A DNA stretch of 64,000 bases from Variovorax sp. J22G73 (GTDB taxonomy: Bacteria; Pseudomonadota; Gammaproteobacteria; Burkholderiales; Burkholderiaceae_C): assembly GCF_030317035.1 (NCBI RefSeq), contig NZ_JASZYK010000001.1:62001-126000 (forward strand), given 5' to 3'. The notes under the pieces were generated by a model, which saw only the letters and a program-made list of their open reading frames with translations, searched no databases and was not told where the DNA came from. The position numbers and the translations under genes were made by a program. Within the stretch, counting starts at the first letter, position 1; every line of letters begins with the position of its first letter. Shown in pieces: positions 1 to 9,290 of this stretch.

Positions 1-383
1 AGGCGCTGCAGCGCGCCACCGCCGGCCACTACATGAGCCCCGCGCTGTTCCTGGCCAGGCCCGCGCACCGCATCGCGCGCGAGGAAATCTTCGGGCCGCT
101 GGCCTGCGTGCTGCGCGCCGCCGACTACGACGAGGCGCTGGCCCTGTGCAACGACACGCCCTTCGGCCTGTGCGCGGGCATCTGCACCAACTCGCTGAAG
201 CACGCCATGCATTTCAGGCGCCATGCCGTGGTCGGCATGACGATGGTCAATCTGCCGACCGCGGGGGTGGACTTTCACGTGCCCTTCGGCGGCCGCAAGG
301 GGTCGGGCTACGGGCCGCGCGAACAAGGGCGCCACGCCGCGGAGTTCTACACGACGGTGAAGACCGGCTACATGCTGGCCTGA
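1..383 (+). CDS. alpha-ketoglutaric semialdehyde dehydrogenase, 3' end (partial)
   Basis: This is the C-terminal part (about 126 residues, frame starting at base 3) of an aldehyde dehydrogenase; the catalytic Cys region lies outside the window. Visible family motifs are [10 protein letters not shown] and the C-terminal [16 protein letters not shown] followed by [10 protein letters not shown], which is typical of alpha-ketoglutaric semialdehyde dehydrogenases. The enzyme would oxidise alpha-ketoglutaric semialdehyde to alpha-ketoglutarate with NAD(P). It fits the two sugar-acid dehydratases at the far end of the same operon, which would produce its substrate from L-arabinonate. The family is certain; the substrate is inferred from the C-terminal motif and the neighbours. 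Confidence 0.85.
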   Translation, partial: ALQRATAGHYMSPALFLARPAHRIAREEIFGPLACVLRAADYDEALALCNDTPFGLCAGICTNSLKHAMHFRRHAVVGMTMVNLPTAGVDFHVPFGGRKGSGYGPREQGRHAAEFYTTVKTGYMLA

Positions 384-455
384 CCGGACGGGGTTTCGTT
401 CACCACACCAACAGCCAACAGCAAAGTCCTCGAGACATCAAGAAGGAGACATCCC

Positions 456-1421
456 ATGACCATGAATCGCCGCACCCTGAACACCGCGCTCGCCGCCGCA
501 GCCCTGGGCAGCATGCTGCCCGTGTCCGTCTTCGCGCAGAAGAAGCTCGTGCTGGGCTTCGCGCAGGTGGGCGCCGAGAGCGAATGGCGCACCGCCAACA
601 CCGAGTCGATCAAGTCGTCCGCGAAGGACGCCGGCATCGAGCTGAAGTTCTCCGACGCGCAGCAGAAGCAGGAAAACCAGATCAAGGCCATTCGCTCGTA
701 CATCGCGCAGAAGGTGGACGTGATCGCGTTCTCGCCGGTGGTCGAGTCGGGCTGGGAAACCGTGCTGCGCGAGGCCAAGGCCGCGAAGATCCCGGTGGTG
801 CTGACCGACCGTTCCGTCAACACCAAGGACGACACGCTCTACGTGACCTTCATGGGCTCCGACTTCATCGAAGAGGGCCGCAAGGCCGGCCGCTGGCTGG
901 TGGAGAAGATGAAGGACCAGAAGGGCGACGTGAACATCGTCGAGCTGCAGGGCACCGTGGGCTCGGCGCCGGCCATCGACCGCAAGAAGGGCTTCGAGGA
1001 AATCATCAAGGCCGACCCCAAGTTCAAGATCATCCGTTCGCAGACCGGCGATTTCACGCGCGCCAAGGGCAAGGAGGTGATGGAAGCCTTCCTGAAGGCC
1101 GACGGCAAGAAGATCAACGTGCTCTACGCGCACAACGACGACATGGCCATCGGCGCGATCCAGGCCATCGAGGAAGCGGGCCTGAAGCCGGCCAAGGACA
1201 TCACCATCATCTCCATCGATGGGGTGAAGGGCGCCTTCGAGGCCATGATCGCCGGCAAGCTGAACGTGTCGGTCGAATGCAGCCCGCTGCTCGGGCCGCA
1301 GCTGATGCAGGCGGTGAAGGACATCAAGGACGGCAAGACGCTGCCCAAGCGCATCGTGACCGTGGAAAGCATCTTCCCGATGGAAGTGGCGGCCAAAGAG
1401 TTTCCGAACCGCAAGTACTGA
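456..1421 (+). CDS. sugar ABC transporter periplasmic binding protein, YtfQ-like
   Basis: A 321-residue periplasmic binding protein of the type 1 (LacI-like) fold. An export signal with MNRRTL and a hydrophobic stretch ends near residue 27 (VFAQ). The mature start ([17 protein letters not shown]), [15 protein letters not shown] and [11 protein letters not shown] closely follow E. coli YtfQ, which binds galactofuranose. A strong ribosome binding site (aaggag) lies about 7 bases before the ATG at 456. It is probably the receptor for the YtfR/YtfT/YjfF-like components downstream, although it sits before the ChvE/GguAB genes. In this pentose-catabolic operon L-arabinose, perhaps the furanose form, is a reasonable ligand; that is inference. 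Confidence 0.88.
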   Translation: MTMNRRTLNTALAAAALGSMLPVSVFAQKKLVLGFAQVGAESEWRTANTESIKSSAKDAGIELKFSDAQQKQENQIKAIRSYIAQKVDVIAFSPVVESGWETVLREAKAAKIPVVLTDRSVNTKDDTLYVTFMGSDFIEEGRKAGRWLVEKMKDQKGDVNIVELQGTVGSAPAIDRKKGFEEIIKADPKFKIIRSQTGDFTRAKGKEVMEAFLKADGKKINVLYAHNDDMAIGAIQAIEEAGLKPAKDITIISIDGVKGAFEAMIAGKLNVSVECSPLLGPQLMQAVKDIKDGKTLPKRIVTVESIFPMEVAAKEFPNRKY

Positions 1422-1433
1422 GGAAGCACGGAC

Positions 1434-2504
1434 ATGAAACGCCACTTTCTCAAGGCCACGCTCGCGGGCGTGGCGCTGGCCGTCGTCGGCTTCACGCCGA
1501 TGGCCAACGCCCAGGACAAGGGCCTGATCGCCATCTCGATGCCCACCAAGTCGTCGGCGCGCTGGATCGCCGACGGCGCCAACATGCAGAAGTACTTCAA
1601 GGACAAGGGCTACAAGACCGACCTGCAGTACGCGGACGACGACATTCCCAACCAGCTCGCGCAGATCGAGAACATGGTGACCAAGGGCTCGAAGGTGCTG
1701 GTCATCGCGGCCATCGACGGCACCACCTTGTCCGACGTGCTGCAGAAGGCCGCCGACAAGGGCGTGAAGGTGATCGCGTACGACCGGCTCATCAAGGGCT
1801 CGAAGAACGTCGACTACTACGCCACCTTCGACAACTTCCAGGTGGGCGTGCTGCAGGCGCAGTCGATAGAGAAGGCGCTCGACCTGAAGGGCGGCAAGGG
1901 GCCGTTCAACATCGAGCTGTTCGGCGGCTCGCCCGACGACAACAACGCCTTCTTCTTCTACAACGGCGCGCTCTCGGTGCTCAAGCCCTACATCGACAGC
2001 GGCAAGCTGGTGGTGCGCAGCAAGCAGATGGGCATGGACAAGGTCGGCACGCTGCGCTGGGACGGCGCGGTGGCGCAGGCACGCATGGACAACCTGCTGT
2101 CGGCCTACTACACCAAGGACCGCGTGGACGCGGTGCTGTCGCCGTACGACGGGCTTTCCATCGGCATTCTCTCGTCGCTGAAGGGCGTGGGCTACGGCTC
2201 GGGTTCGCAGCCGATGCCCATCGTGTCGGGGCAGGACGCGGAGGTTCCTTCGGTGAAGTCCATCCTGCGCAAGGAACAGACCTCGACCGTGTTCAAGGAC
2301 ACGCGCGAGCTCGCCAAGGTGACGGTGGCCATGGTCGACGCGATGCTCTCGGGCAAGACGCCCGAGGTGAACGACACCAAGACCTACAACAACGGCATCA
2401 AGGTGGTGCCCTCTTACCTGCTGAAGCCGGTGAGCGTGGACGCGTCGAACTGGAAGACGGTGCTGGTCGACAGCGGCTACTACAAGGAAAGCCAGATCAA
2501 GTGA
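1434..2504 (+). CDS. chvE: multiple sugar-binding periplasmic receptor, ChvE-like
   Basis: A 356-residue periplasmic sugar-binding protein with a signal peptide cleaved after ANA (about residue 26). The start of the mature protein ([17 protein letters not shown]), the AQIENMV region and the C-terminal [10 protein letters not shown] are those of the ChvE/GguAB receptor family, which binds arabinose, galactose, glucose and related sugars. In Agrobacterium ChvE also signals sugars to VirA; no such partner is seen here. A ribosome binding site (gagga) precedes the ATG. Its stop overlaps the GTG start of the next gene (GTGA), so receptor and ATPase are probably translationally coupled. Confidence 0.88.
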   Translation: MKRHFLKATLAGVALAVVGFTPMANAQDKGLIAISMPTKSSARWIADGANMQKYFKDKGYKTDLQYADDDIPNQLAQIENMVTKGSKVLVIAAIDGTTLSDVLQKAADKGVKVIAYDRLIKGSKNVDYYATFDNFQVGVLQAQSIEKALDLKGGKGPFNIELFGGSPDDNNAFFFYNGALSVLKPYIDSGKLVVRSKQMGMDKVGTLRWDGAVAQARMDNLLSAYYTKDRVDAVLSPYDGLSIGILSSLKGVGYGSGSQPMPIVSGQDAEVPSVKSILRKEQTSTVFKDTRELAKVTVAMVDAMLSGKTPEVNDTKTYNNGIKVVPSYLLKPVSVDASNWKTVLVDSGYYKESQIK

Positions 2505-4102
2505 GCCACGAAGGCGAACGCACCACCCTCGAGATGCGCGGCACCATCCTCGAGATGCGCGGCACCATCCTTGAGATGCGCGGCATCACCAAGACGTTTC
2601 CCGGCGTGAAGGCGCTGAGCAACGTCAACCTGGCGGTGCGCGCGGGCGAGATCCACGCGGTGGTGGGCGAGAACGGCGCGGGCAAGTCGACGCTCATGAA
2701 GGTGCTGAGCGGCGTGTACCCGTGCGACTCGTACACCGGCGCCGTGCATTTCGAGGGCGAGGAGCGCCGCTTCAAGGGCGTTGCCGACAGCGAGAAGCTG
2801 GGCATCATCATCATCCACCAGGAGCTGGCGCTGGTGCCGCTGCTGTCGATTGCAGAGAACATCTTCCTGGGCAACGAGATGGCCCGCGGCGGCGTGATCG
2901 ACTGGTTTGCCGCGTACGCGAAAACGCGCGAGCTGCTGGCCAAGGTGGGCCTGAAGGAGCCGCCCACCACGCTGGTGACCGACCTGGGCGTGGGCAAGCA
3001 GCAGCTGGTCGAAATTGCCAAGGCGCTGGCGAAGGAGGTGAAGCTGCTGATCCTCGACGAGCCCACCGCCAGCCTGAACGAAAAGGACAGCGACGCGCTG
3101 CTGGAGCTGCTGCTGGCGCTCAAGCGCCAGGGCATCGCGTCGATCCTCATCTCGCACAAGCTCAACGAGATCGCCAAGGTGGCCGACGCGGTGACGGTGC
3201 TGCGCGACGGCGCGACCGTGGAAACCATCGACTGCCGCACGCAGCCCATCAGCGAGGACCGCATCATCCGCGGCATGGTGGGCCGCGACATGGAACACCG
3301 CTACCCGCAGCGCACGCCGAAGATCGGAGCAACGGTGCTCGAGGTGCGCGACTGGCGCGTGCACCACGCGCTGCACGCCGACCGCGAGCAGATCAAGGGC
3401 GTGAGCCTGCACGTGCGCCAGGGCGAGATCGTGGGCATTGCCGGGCTCATGGGCGCGGGCCGCACCGAGCTGGCGATGAGCGTGTTCGGCAGGTCGTACG
3501 GCCAGCGCATCAGCGGCCAGGTGCTGATGCACGGCAAGCCGGTGGACGTGGGCACCGTGCGCAAGGCCATCGACCACGGCATCGCCTACGTCACCGAAGA
3601 CCGCAAGGGCCTGGGGCTGGTGCTGGAGGAAGACATCCGCAAGAACATCAGCCTGGCGAACCTCGACGCGGTTTCGCAGGGCGCGGTGATCGACACCGGG
3701 CGCGAATTCAAGGTGGCCAACGACTACCGCAAGGCGCTGAACATCCGCTGCTCGGGCGTCGAGCAGCTGGTGGTGAACCTGTCGGGCGGCAACCAGCAGA
3801 AGGTGGTGCTGAGCAAGTGGCTCTTCACGAAGCCCGAGCTGCTGATGCTCGACGAGCCCACGCGCGGCATCGACGTGGGCGCCAAGTACGAGATCTACAC
3901 CATCATCGACCAGCTCGCGAGCGAGGGCAAAGGCATTCTCATGATCTCTTCGGAACTGCCGGAACTGCTCGGCATGTGCGACCGCATCTACGTGATGAAC
4001 GAGGGGCGCTTCGTGGCCGAGTTCACGGCGGCCGAGGCCTCGCAGGAACGCATCATGCACGCCATCGTGAGCGCGGGGAGCTCGGTCCATGTCGCAGCCT
4101 GA
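2501..4102 (+). CDS. gguA: sugar ABC transporter ATP-binding protein, GguA/MmsA-like
   Basis: A double-ATPase subunit of a CUT2 sugar transporter, 533 residues from GTG 2501. The first domain has P-loop GENGAGKST near residue 56 and LDEPTAS; the second has the usual degenerate GLMGAGRTE near 313, signature LSGGNQQK near 427 and [10 protein letters not shown] chose GTG 2501 because it overlaps the chvE stop. In-frame ATGs at 2534, 2555 and 2576 are alternatives. These ATGs arise from a 21-bp tandem triplication that repeats LEMRG three times before [11 protein letters not shown], so the N-terminus is longer than in relatives, which begin directly with one copy. It works with ChvE upstream and GguB downstream. 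Confidence 0.87.
   Translation: MSHEGERTTLEMRGTILEMRGTILEMRGITKTFPGVKALSNVNLAVRAGEIHAVVGENGAGKSTLMKVLSGVYPCDSYTGAVHFEGEERRFKGVADSEKLGIIIIHQELALVPLLSIAENIFLGNEMARGGVIDWFAAYAKTRELLAKVGLKEPPTTLVTDLGVGKQQLVEIAKALAKEVKLLILDEPTASLNEKDSDALLELLLALKRQGIASILISHKLNEIAKVADAVTVLRDGATVETIDCRTQPISEDRIIRGMVGRDMEHRYPQRTPKIGATVLEVRDWRVHHALHADREQIKGVSLHVRQGEIVGIAGLMGAGRTELAMSVFGRSYGQRISGQVLMHGKPVDVGTVRKAIDHGIAYVTEDRKGLGLVLEEDIRKNISLANLDAVSQGAVIDTGREFKVANDYRKALNIRCSGVEQLVVNLSGGNQQKVVLSKWLFTKPELLMLDEPTRGIDVGAKYEIYTIIDQLASEGKGILMISSELPELLGMCDRIYVMNEGRFVAEFTAAEASQERIMHAIVSAGSSVHVAA
2528..2590 (+). repeat. 21-bp tandem triplication at the gguA start
   Basis: Three consecutive 21-bp units at 2528-2548, 2549-2569 and 2570-2590. 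The first two are identical. The third differs only at its third base and near its end, where it runs into conserved coding sequence. Each unit carries an in-frame ATG, giving the peptide pattern TLEMRG / TILEMRG / TILEMRG. It looks like replication slippage that did not disturb the frame. Confidence 0.9.
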
Positions 4103-5300
4103 AGTGAATGCCGTGAAGCCCGCCATGCCCCTGGCCGAGGGGCCGAAGCTGCATGCCGGCTTCCTGAAGAACAACCTGCGCGAGTACGGCATGCTGATCT
4201 CGCTGGTCGCGATCATGGTGCTGTTCCAGGTGCTGACCGACGGCACCTTGCTGCGCCCGCTCAACCTCACCAACCTGCTGCTGCAGAACAGCTACGTGGT
4301 CATCATGGCGCTGGGCATGCTGCTGGTGATCGTGGCGGGGCACATCGACCTGTCGGTGGGCTCGGTGTGCGGCTTCATCGGCGCGCTGGCGGCGGTGCTG
4401 ATGGTGGAGTACGAGTGGCACTTCGTGCCCACCGCCATCGTGAGCATCGCGGCGGGCGCGCTCATCGGCGCGGCGCAGGGCTGGTTCGTGGCGTTTCGCA
4501 AGATCCCGTCGTTCATCGTCACGCTGGCGGGCATGCTGGTGTTCAAGGGGCTCACGCTGGCGCTGCTCGCGGGGCAGTCGGTCGGGCCGTTTCCCGAGGC
4601 GTTCCAGCGGCTGAGCTCGGGCTTCATTCCCGATCCACTGGGGGGTGGCGCCTTGCGCACCACATCGCTGGTGGTCGGCGCGCTGGCGGCCTTCGCGCTG
4701 GTGTTCTTCAAGCTGCGCGGGCGCGCCCGGCTGGCGGCGCACGGCATGGAGCAGGAGCCCTACGCCTTCTTCCTGGTGAAGAACCTGTGCTTCGCGGCCA
4801 TCATCCTGTTCTTCAGCTACCTGCTGTCGACCTACAAGGGCCTGCCCAACGTGCTCATCGTGATGGCGGTGCTGATCGTGGTGTACGACTTCGTCACCAA
4901 CCGCACCACGCTGGGCCGGCGCATCTACGCGCTGGGCGGCAACGAGAAGGCGGCCCGGCTGTCGGGCGTGAAGACGCAGCGCCTGGCCTTCCTCACCTTC
5001 GTGAACATGGGCGCGCTCGCGGCGCTGGCCGGGCTGGTGTTCGCGGCGCGGCTGAACACGGCCACGCCCAAGGCGGGCCTGGGTTTCGAGCTCGACGTGA
5101 TCGCGGCCTGCTTCATCGGCGGCGCCTCGGCCTCGGGCGGCGTGGGCCGCGTGATGGGCGCGGTCATCGGCGCCTTCATCATGGGCGTGATGAACAACGG
5201 CATGTCGATACTGGGCATCGGCATCGACTACCAGCAGGTCATCAAGGGCCTTGTGCTGCTGGCGGCGGTGTTCATCGACGTCTACAACAAGAACAAGTGA
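4089..5300 (+). CDS. gguB: sugar ABC transporter permease, GguB/MmsB-like
   Basis: A 403-residue inner-membrane permease of the CUT2 (BPD_transp_2) family with about ten to twelve hydrophobic segments. Diagnostic stretches are [17 protein letters not shown] near residue 75, [16 protein letters not shown] near 140, [14 protein letters not shown] near 280 and the C-terminal [19 protein letters not shown]. The length exceeds the simple family (about 330) because of an inserted segment near residues 175-225, as in XylH- and GguB-type permeases. The ATG overlaps the end of gguA by 14 bases. Together ChvE, GguA and GguB form one complete high-affinity sugar importer. Confidence 0.9.
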   Translation: MSQPEVNAVKPAMPLAEGPKLHAGFLKNNLREYGMLISLVAIMVLFQVLTDGTLLRPLNLTNLLLQNSYVVIMALGMLLVIVAGHIDLSVGSVCGFIGALAAVLMVEYEWHFVPTAIVSIAAGALIGAAQGWFVAFRKIPSFIVTLAGMLVFKGLTLALLAGQSVGPFPEAFQRLSSGFIPDPLGGGALRTTSLVVGALAAFALVFFKLRGRARLAAHGMEQEPYAFFLVKNLCFAAIILFFSYLLSTYKGLPNVLIVMAVLIVVYDFVTNRTTLGRRIYALGGNEKAARLSGVKTQRLAFLTFVNMGALAALAGLVFAARLNTATPKAGLGFELDVIAACFIGGASASGGVGRVMGAVIGAFIMGVMNNGMSILGIGIDYQQVIKGLVLLAAVFIDVYNKNK

Positions 5301-5306
5301 GCGCGC

Positions 5307-6827
5307 ATGGCTGACAGCACTCCATCGCCCGTGCTCGAACTGAAGGGCATCCACAAGCAGTTCGGCGGCATCCACGTGCTGCGCGACGTGCGGCTGAACC
5401 TGTACCCCGGCGAGATCCATGCGCTGATGGGGCAGAACGGCGCGGGCAAGTCCACGCTCATCAAGGTGCTGACGGGCGTGCTGCCGTCCAGCGGCGGCGA
5501 GATGTTCCTGGACGGCCGGCCGATTCGCCCCGCGTCGCCGCTGGACGCGCAGAAGCTGGGCATCAGCACGGTCTACCAGGAGGTGAACCTGTGCCCCAAC
5601 CTGTCGGTGGCCGAGAACGTGTTCGCGAGCCGGTATCCGCGCTGCGGCATGGCGCAGGGCTTTCGCATCGACTGGGCGTCGGTGAACCGGCGCGCCGAGG
5701 AGCTGCTCGCGCGCATCGGGCTGGACATCGACGTGACGCGGCTGCTGTCGAGCTACTCGGTGGCGGTGCAGCAGATGGTGGCCATCGCGCGGGCGCTGGG
5801 CGTGTCGTCGAAGGTGCTGATCCTCGACGAGCCGACATCGAGCCTGGACGACGACGAGGTGGAAAAGCTGTTCGAGGTGCTGCGGCGTTTGCGCGGCGAG
5901 GGGCTGGCCATCGTGTTCGTCACGCACTTTCTCAACCAGATGTACGCGGTGTCGGACCGCATCACCGTGCTGCGCAACGGCGCGTGGATCGGCGAGTGGC
6001 GCGCGGCGGACCTGGGGCCGCAGGCCCTGATCGCTGCGATGCTGGGGCGCGAGCTGGCGGCGCAGTCGGCACGGCCGGCGGCGCTGCCAGCGTTCGACGA
6101 GGCGGCGCCTGCGCTGCTGCAGGCTGAAGGGCTGGGGCAGGCGGGGCAGCTGCAGGCGACGGATTTGCGCGTGCGCGCGGGCGAGGTGGTCGGCATTGCC
6201 GGGCTGCTGGGCGCGGGGCGCACGGAGCTGGCGCGGCTGCTGTTCGGGCTGGAGATGCCGGACCGCGGGGTGCTGAAGGTCGATGGGCGCTCCGTCAGCT
6301 TTTCGAATCCCGCGGATGCGATTCGCGAAGGGTTGGCGCTGTGCCCTGAAGAACGCAAGACCGACGGCATCGTCGCGGAGCTGTCGGTGCGGGAGAACAT
6401 CGCGCTGGCCTTGCAGGCGCGTCTGGGCACCCGGCGCTTTCTGCCGCATGCCGAGCAGACGGAGATGGCCGAGCGCTTCGTGAAGTCGCTGGGCATCAAG
6501 ACCGCGAGCGTGGAGACGCCCATCGGCTTGCTGTCGGGCGGCAACCAGCAGAAGGCCATGATCGCGCGCTGGCTCGCGACCGAGCCGCGCCTGCTGATCC
6601 TGGACGAGCCGACGCGCGGCATCGACGTGGCGGCGAAGCAGGAAATCATGGAAGAGATCTTGCGGTTGGCGCGCGCGGGCATGGCGGTGGTGTTCATCTC
6701 GTCGGAGATGAGCGAGGTGGTGCGCGTGGCGCATCGCATCGTGGTGCTGCGGGACAGGAAGAAGGTGGGGGAGCTGCCGGGTGGGGCTTCGGAGGATGAG
6801 GTTTACGAAATGATTGCCGCTGCATGA
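5307..6827 (+). CDS. sugar ABC transporter ATP-binding protein, YtfR-like
   Basis: A second CUT2 double-ATPase, 506 residues. Domain 1 has P-loop GQNGAGKST near residue 42, a VQQMVAIARAL signature region and LDEPTSSLDDDE. Domain 2 has the degenerate GLLGAGRTE near 296, [15 protein letters not shown] near 408 and [15 protein letters not shown]. It begins six bases after the gguB stop. Its natural partners are the YtfT- and YjfF-like permeases further down and the YtfQ-like receptor at the head of the operon. The 3' end is followed directly by a hairpin-rich repeat that separates it from its permeases. Confidence 0.88.
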   Translation: MADSTPSPVLELKGIHKQFGGIHVLRDVRLNLYPGEIHALMGQNGAGKSTLIKVLTGVLPSSGGEMFLDGRPIRPASPLDAQKLGISTVYQEVNLCPNLSVAENVFASRYPRCGMAQGFRIDWASVNRRAEELLARIGLDIDVTRLLSSYSVAVQQMVAIARALGVSSKVLILDEPTSSLDDDEVEKLFEVLRRLRGEGLAIVFVTHFLNQMYAVSDRITVLRNGAWIGEWRAADLGPQALIAAMLGRELAAQSARPAALPAFDEAAPALLQAEGLGQAGQLQATDLRVRAGEVVGIAGLLGAGRTELARLLFGLEMPDRGVLKVDGRSVSFSNPADAIREGLALCPEERKTDGIVAELSVRENIALALQARLGTRRFLPHAEQTEMAERFVKSLGIKTASVETPIGLLSGGNQQKAMIARWLATEPRLLILDEPTRGIDVAAKQEIMEEILRLARAGMAVVFISSEMSEVVRVAHRIVVLRDRKKVGELPGGASEDEVYEMIAAA

Positions 6828-6840
6828 TGAAAGCTCCGTC

Positions 6841-6979
6841 CTCGTGTTGTCCCCTCTCCCGCTCGCGGGAGAGGGCCAGGGTGAGGGCCGCGGCCTTCGG
6901 CAACCAGCAGGCCTCGGTACAAGCCGTACCCTCACCCCAACCCTCTCCCGCAAGCGGGAGAGGGGGCAAGACCGGCCGA
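6841..6979. repeat. intergenic palindromic repeat element, copy 1
   Basis: A 139-bp element, repeated 153 bp downstream with two mismatches. Each end holds a GC-rich hairpin whose arms are CCCTCTCCCGC and its complement, with inner arms GGGTGAGGG and CCCTCACCC, so the whole element is a nested inverted repeat. It lies between the ATPase and permease genes of one transporter. Such elements are common intergenic repeats in GC-rich proteobacteria. In RNA it would fold strongly and could attenuate or stabilise parts of the operon transcript. Confidence 0.9.
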
Positions 6980-6993
6980 CGCAGCAGCGGTCT

Positions 6994-7132
6994 CTCGTGT
7001 TGTCCCCTCTCCCGCTCGCGGGAGAGGGCTAGGGTGAGGGCCGCGGCCTTCGGCAACCAGCAGGCCTCGGTACAAGCCGCACCCTCACCCCAACCCTCTC
7101 CCGCAAGCGGGAGAGGGGGCAAGACCGGCCGA
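6994..7132. repeat. intergenic palindromic repeat element, copy 2
   Basis: This is the second copy of the 139-bp nested inverted repeat. It differs from copy 1 by C to T in the GGCCAGGG segment and T to C before CCCTCACCCC. Only 14 bp separate the copies. It ends 13 bases before the ATG of the next permease, so its terminal hairpin lies close to that gene's ribosome binding region. The 6828-7145 gap contains nothing else that I recognise. Confidence 0.9.
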
Positions 7133-7145
7133 TAGAGCACCTGAG

Positions 7146-8207
7146 ATGACCAACTCACAAAACAATCGGCTGGCGAACGTCATGAGCCACCGCCTCGCCT
7201 GGCCCCTCGTCACGCTCGTGCTCCTGCTCGCGGTGAACACCGCCTTCAACGCCAGCTTCCTCCACCTCGAATGGCGCGACGGCCATCTCTACGGCAGCCT
7301 CATCGACATCCTCAACCGCGCCGCCCCCCTGGTGCTGGTGTCCCTCGGCATGACCCTGGTGATCGCCACGCGCGGCATCGACATCTCGGTCGGCGCGGTG
7401 GTGGCCATTGCCGCGTCGCTCGCGGCCTGGATGATCGGCGGCTCGGTCGCCAGCGACGTGAGCCGCTTTCCGATGTCGCTCGCCATCCTCGCGGCCATCG
7501 GCATCGCCTTGCTCTGCGGCCTGTGGAACGGCCTGCTGGTCGCCAAGGTCGGCATGCAGCCGATCATCGCCACGCTGATCCTCATGGTGGCAGGCCGCGG
7601 CATCGCGCAGCTGATTGCCGACGGCCAGATCATCACCATCTACTACAAGCCCTTCTTCTTCCTGGGCAGCGGCTACCTGCTGGGCCTGCCGTTCTCGCTG
7701 TTCATCGTGGCGGCGGTGTTCGTGCTGCTGTACCTGGCCATCACGCGCACGGCGCTGGGGCTGTTCATCCAGGCGGTGGGCATCAACCCGACGGCGGCGC
7801 GCGTGGCGGGCATCCAGGCGCGGCGGCTCGTCGTGGGGGCCTATGCCTTCTGCGGCGCCTGCGCCGGCGTGGCGGGCCTGCTGATCAGCTCCAACGTGAA
7901 GAGCGCAGACGGCAACAACGCGGGCCAGCTTATCGAGCTCGACGCGATCCTGGCGGTGACGCTGGGCGGCACGGCGCTCACCGGCGGGCGCTTCAGCCTG
8001 GTGGGCAGCGTGATCGGCGCGCTCATCATCCAGACGCTGACCTACGCGATCTATTCGCTGGGGGTGCCGCCGGAAATCAACCTGGTGGTGAAGGCGGGGG
8101 TGGTGTTCGCGGTGATGCTGCTGCAGTCGCCGGAGTTCAGGGCGCAGGTGCGGGTGCTGGTGCAACGGCCCGTGCAACGGCCTGTGCAGGAAGGGGACGC
8201 GGCATGA
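7146..8207 (+). CDS. sugar ABC transporter permease, YtfT-like
   Basis: A 353-residue CUT2 permease with about nine to ten membrane segments. Motifs are PLVLVSLGMTLVIATRGIDISVGAV near residues 60-85 and AVGINPTAARVAGI near 215; the central stretch IADGQIITIYYKPFF resembles E. coli YtfT. The C-terminus ends in a repetitive VQRPVQRPVQEG tail made by short direct repeats. An internal ATG at 7185 (MSHRLAWPL) is a possible alternative start. The stop overlaps the next ATG (ATGA), so the two permeases are coupled and probably form a heterodimer. Confidence 0.87.
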   Translation: MTNSQNNRLANVMSHRLAWPLVTLVLLLAVNTAFNASFLHLEWRDGHLYGSLIDILNRAAPLVLVSLGMTLVIATRGIDISVGAVVAIAASLAAWMIGGSVASDVSRFPMSLAILAAIGIALLCGLWNGLLVAKVGMQPIIATLILMVAGRGIAQLIADGQIITIYYKPFFFLGSGYLLGLPFSLFIVAAVFVLLYLAITRTALGLFIQAVGINPTAARVAGIQARRLVVGAYAFCGACAGVAGLLISSNVKSADGNNAGQLIELDAILAVTLGGTALTGGRFSLVGSVIGALIIQTLTYAIYSLGVPPEINLVVKAGVVFAVMLLQSPEFRAQVRVLVQRPVQRPVQEGDAA

Positions 8208-9259
8208 GCGCGGTGATCGATACAACAACCTCACCCCAGCCCTCTACGCTCAGCGGCAAAGGGGGCGGGAGAGGGGGCCATGCGGGGAACAAAAAGAAAG
8301 GGCTCAACCCGAAGTACCTGCCGCTGACCGCGACCATCTCGCTGTTCCTGCTGGTGGCCACGCTGGGCTCGGTGTTCTACGACGGCTTCTTCTCGGCGCA
8401 GGTGTTCCTCAACCTGCTGATCGACAACGCCTTCCTTATCGTCGTCGCCGTGGGCATGACCTTCGTCATTCTTTCGGGCGGCATCGACCTGTCGGTCGGC
8501 TCTGTCATCGCGCTCACCACCATGGTCTCGGCCTCGCTGGTGGAAAAGCACGGCTGGAGCCCGGGCATCGTCATTCCGCTGGTGCTCGCGATGGGCACGG
8601 CCTTCGGTGCGTTCATGGGGCTGCTCATCGAGCGTTTCAGGCTGCAGCCCTTCATCGTCACGCTGGCGGGCATGTTCCTGGCGCGCGGGCTGTGCTACCT
8701 CATCAGCATCGACTCGATCAGCATCACCAACGCGTTCTATTCCGAGGTGTCGCAGGTCCGCATTCCGATCTGGGGCGAGGCCTCGGTGTCGATCAGCGCG
8801 GTCATCGCCATCGTGGTGCTGCTGGCGGCGGTGTTCATCGCGCACTGCACGCCCTTCGGCCGCGCGGTGTACGCCATTGGCGGCAGCGAGCATTCGGCCA
8901 TGCTCATGGGCCTGCCGGTGCGGCGCACGCTCATCGGCGTGTACACGCTGTCGGGCTTCTGCTCGGCGCTGGCGGGCGTGATCTTCACCTTCTACATGCT
9001 CTCGGGTTACGGGCTGCACGCGGTGGGGCTGGAGCTGGACGCCATCGCGGCGGTGGTCATCGGCGGCACGCTGCTCACGGGCGGCGTGGGCTACGTGGCG
9101 GGCACGCTGTTCGGCGTGCTGATGCTCGGGATCATCCAGACGCTGATCTCCTTCGACGGCACGCTCAGCTCGTGGTGGACGCGCATCGTGGTCGGCGCGC
9201 TGCTGTTCGTGTTCTGCCTGCTGCAGCGCTTCTTCACCTCGCGCGCACCCCGGCGCTGA
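8204..9259 (+). CDS. yjfF: sugar ABC transporter permease, YjfF-like
   Basis: A 351-residue CUT2 permease. Conserved parts are [21 protein letters not shown] near residues 80-100, [19 protein letters not shown] near 150 and YAIGGSEHSAMLMGLPV near 225, all as in YjfF. ATG 8204 overlaps the stop of the YtfT-like gene. Residues of about 9-26 (SPQPSTLSGKGGGRGG) do not look like permease sequence: they are encoded by a degenerate copy of the hairpin repeat seen upstream. The true family homology begins near NPKYLPLTATISLFLL, so the repeat appears to have extended the cytoplasmic N-terminus. Confidence 0.87.
   Translation: MSAVIDTTTSPQPSTLSGKGGGRGGHAGNKKKGLNPKYLPLTATISLFLLVATLGSVFYDGFFSAQVFLNLLIDNAFLIVVAVGMTFVILSGGIDLSVGSVIALTTMVSASLVEKHGWSPGIVIPLVLAMGTAFGAFMGLLIERFRLQPFIVTLAGMFLARGLCYLISIDSISITNAFYSEVSQVRIPIWGEASVSISAVIAIVVLLAAVFIAHCTPFGRAVYAIGGSEHSAMLMGLPVRRTLIGVYTLSGFCSALAGVIFTFYMLSGYGLHAVGLELDAIAAVVIGGTLLTGGVGYVAGTLFGVLMLGIIQTLISFDGTLSSWWTRIVVGALLFVFCLLQRFFTSRAPRR
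8229..8278. repeat. degenerate copy of the palindromic repeat inside a coding region
   Basis: This segment matches the right half of the 139-bp elements: CCTCACCCCA, then CCCTCT, an altered loop, and CGGGAGAGGGGGC. It lies within the first 26 codons of the YjfF-like permease and keeps the frame open. It is a related variant of the same repeat family, not an exact copy. Confidence 0.7.
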
Positions 9260-9290
9260 CCCTTCACCTCTCTCCCTCAGGACACCTCGC

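Noticed and set aside
4053..6953. Very long antisense open frame (over 900 codons) opposite the sugar transporter genes.
   Set aside because: Composition is His/Arg/Gln-rich, it has no family sequence and it lies opposite strongly supported genes; it is a shadow frame typical of GC-rich DNA.
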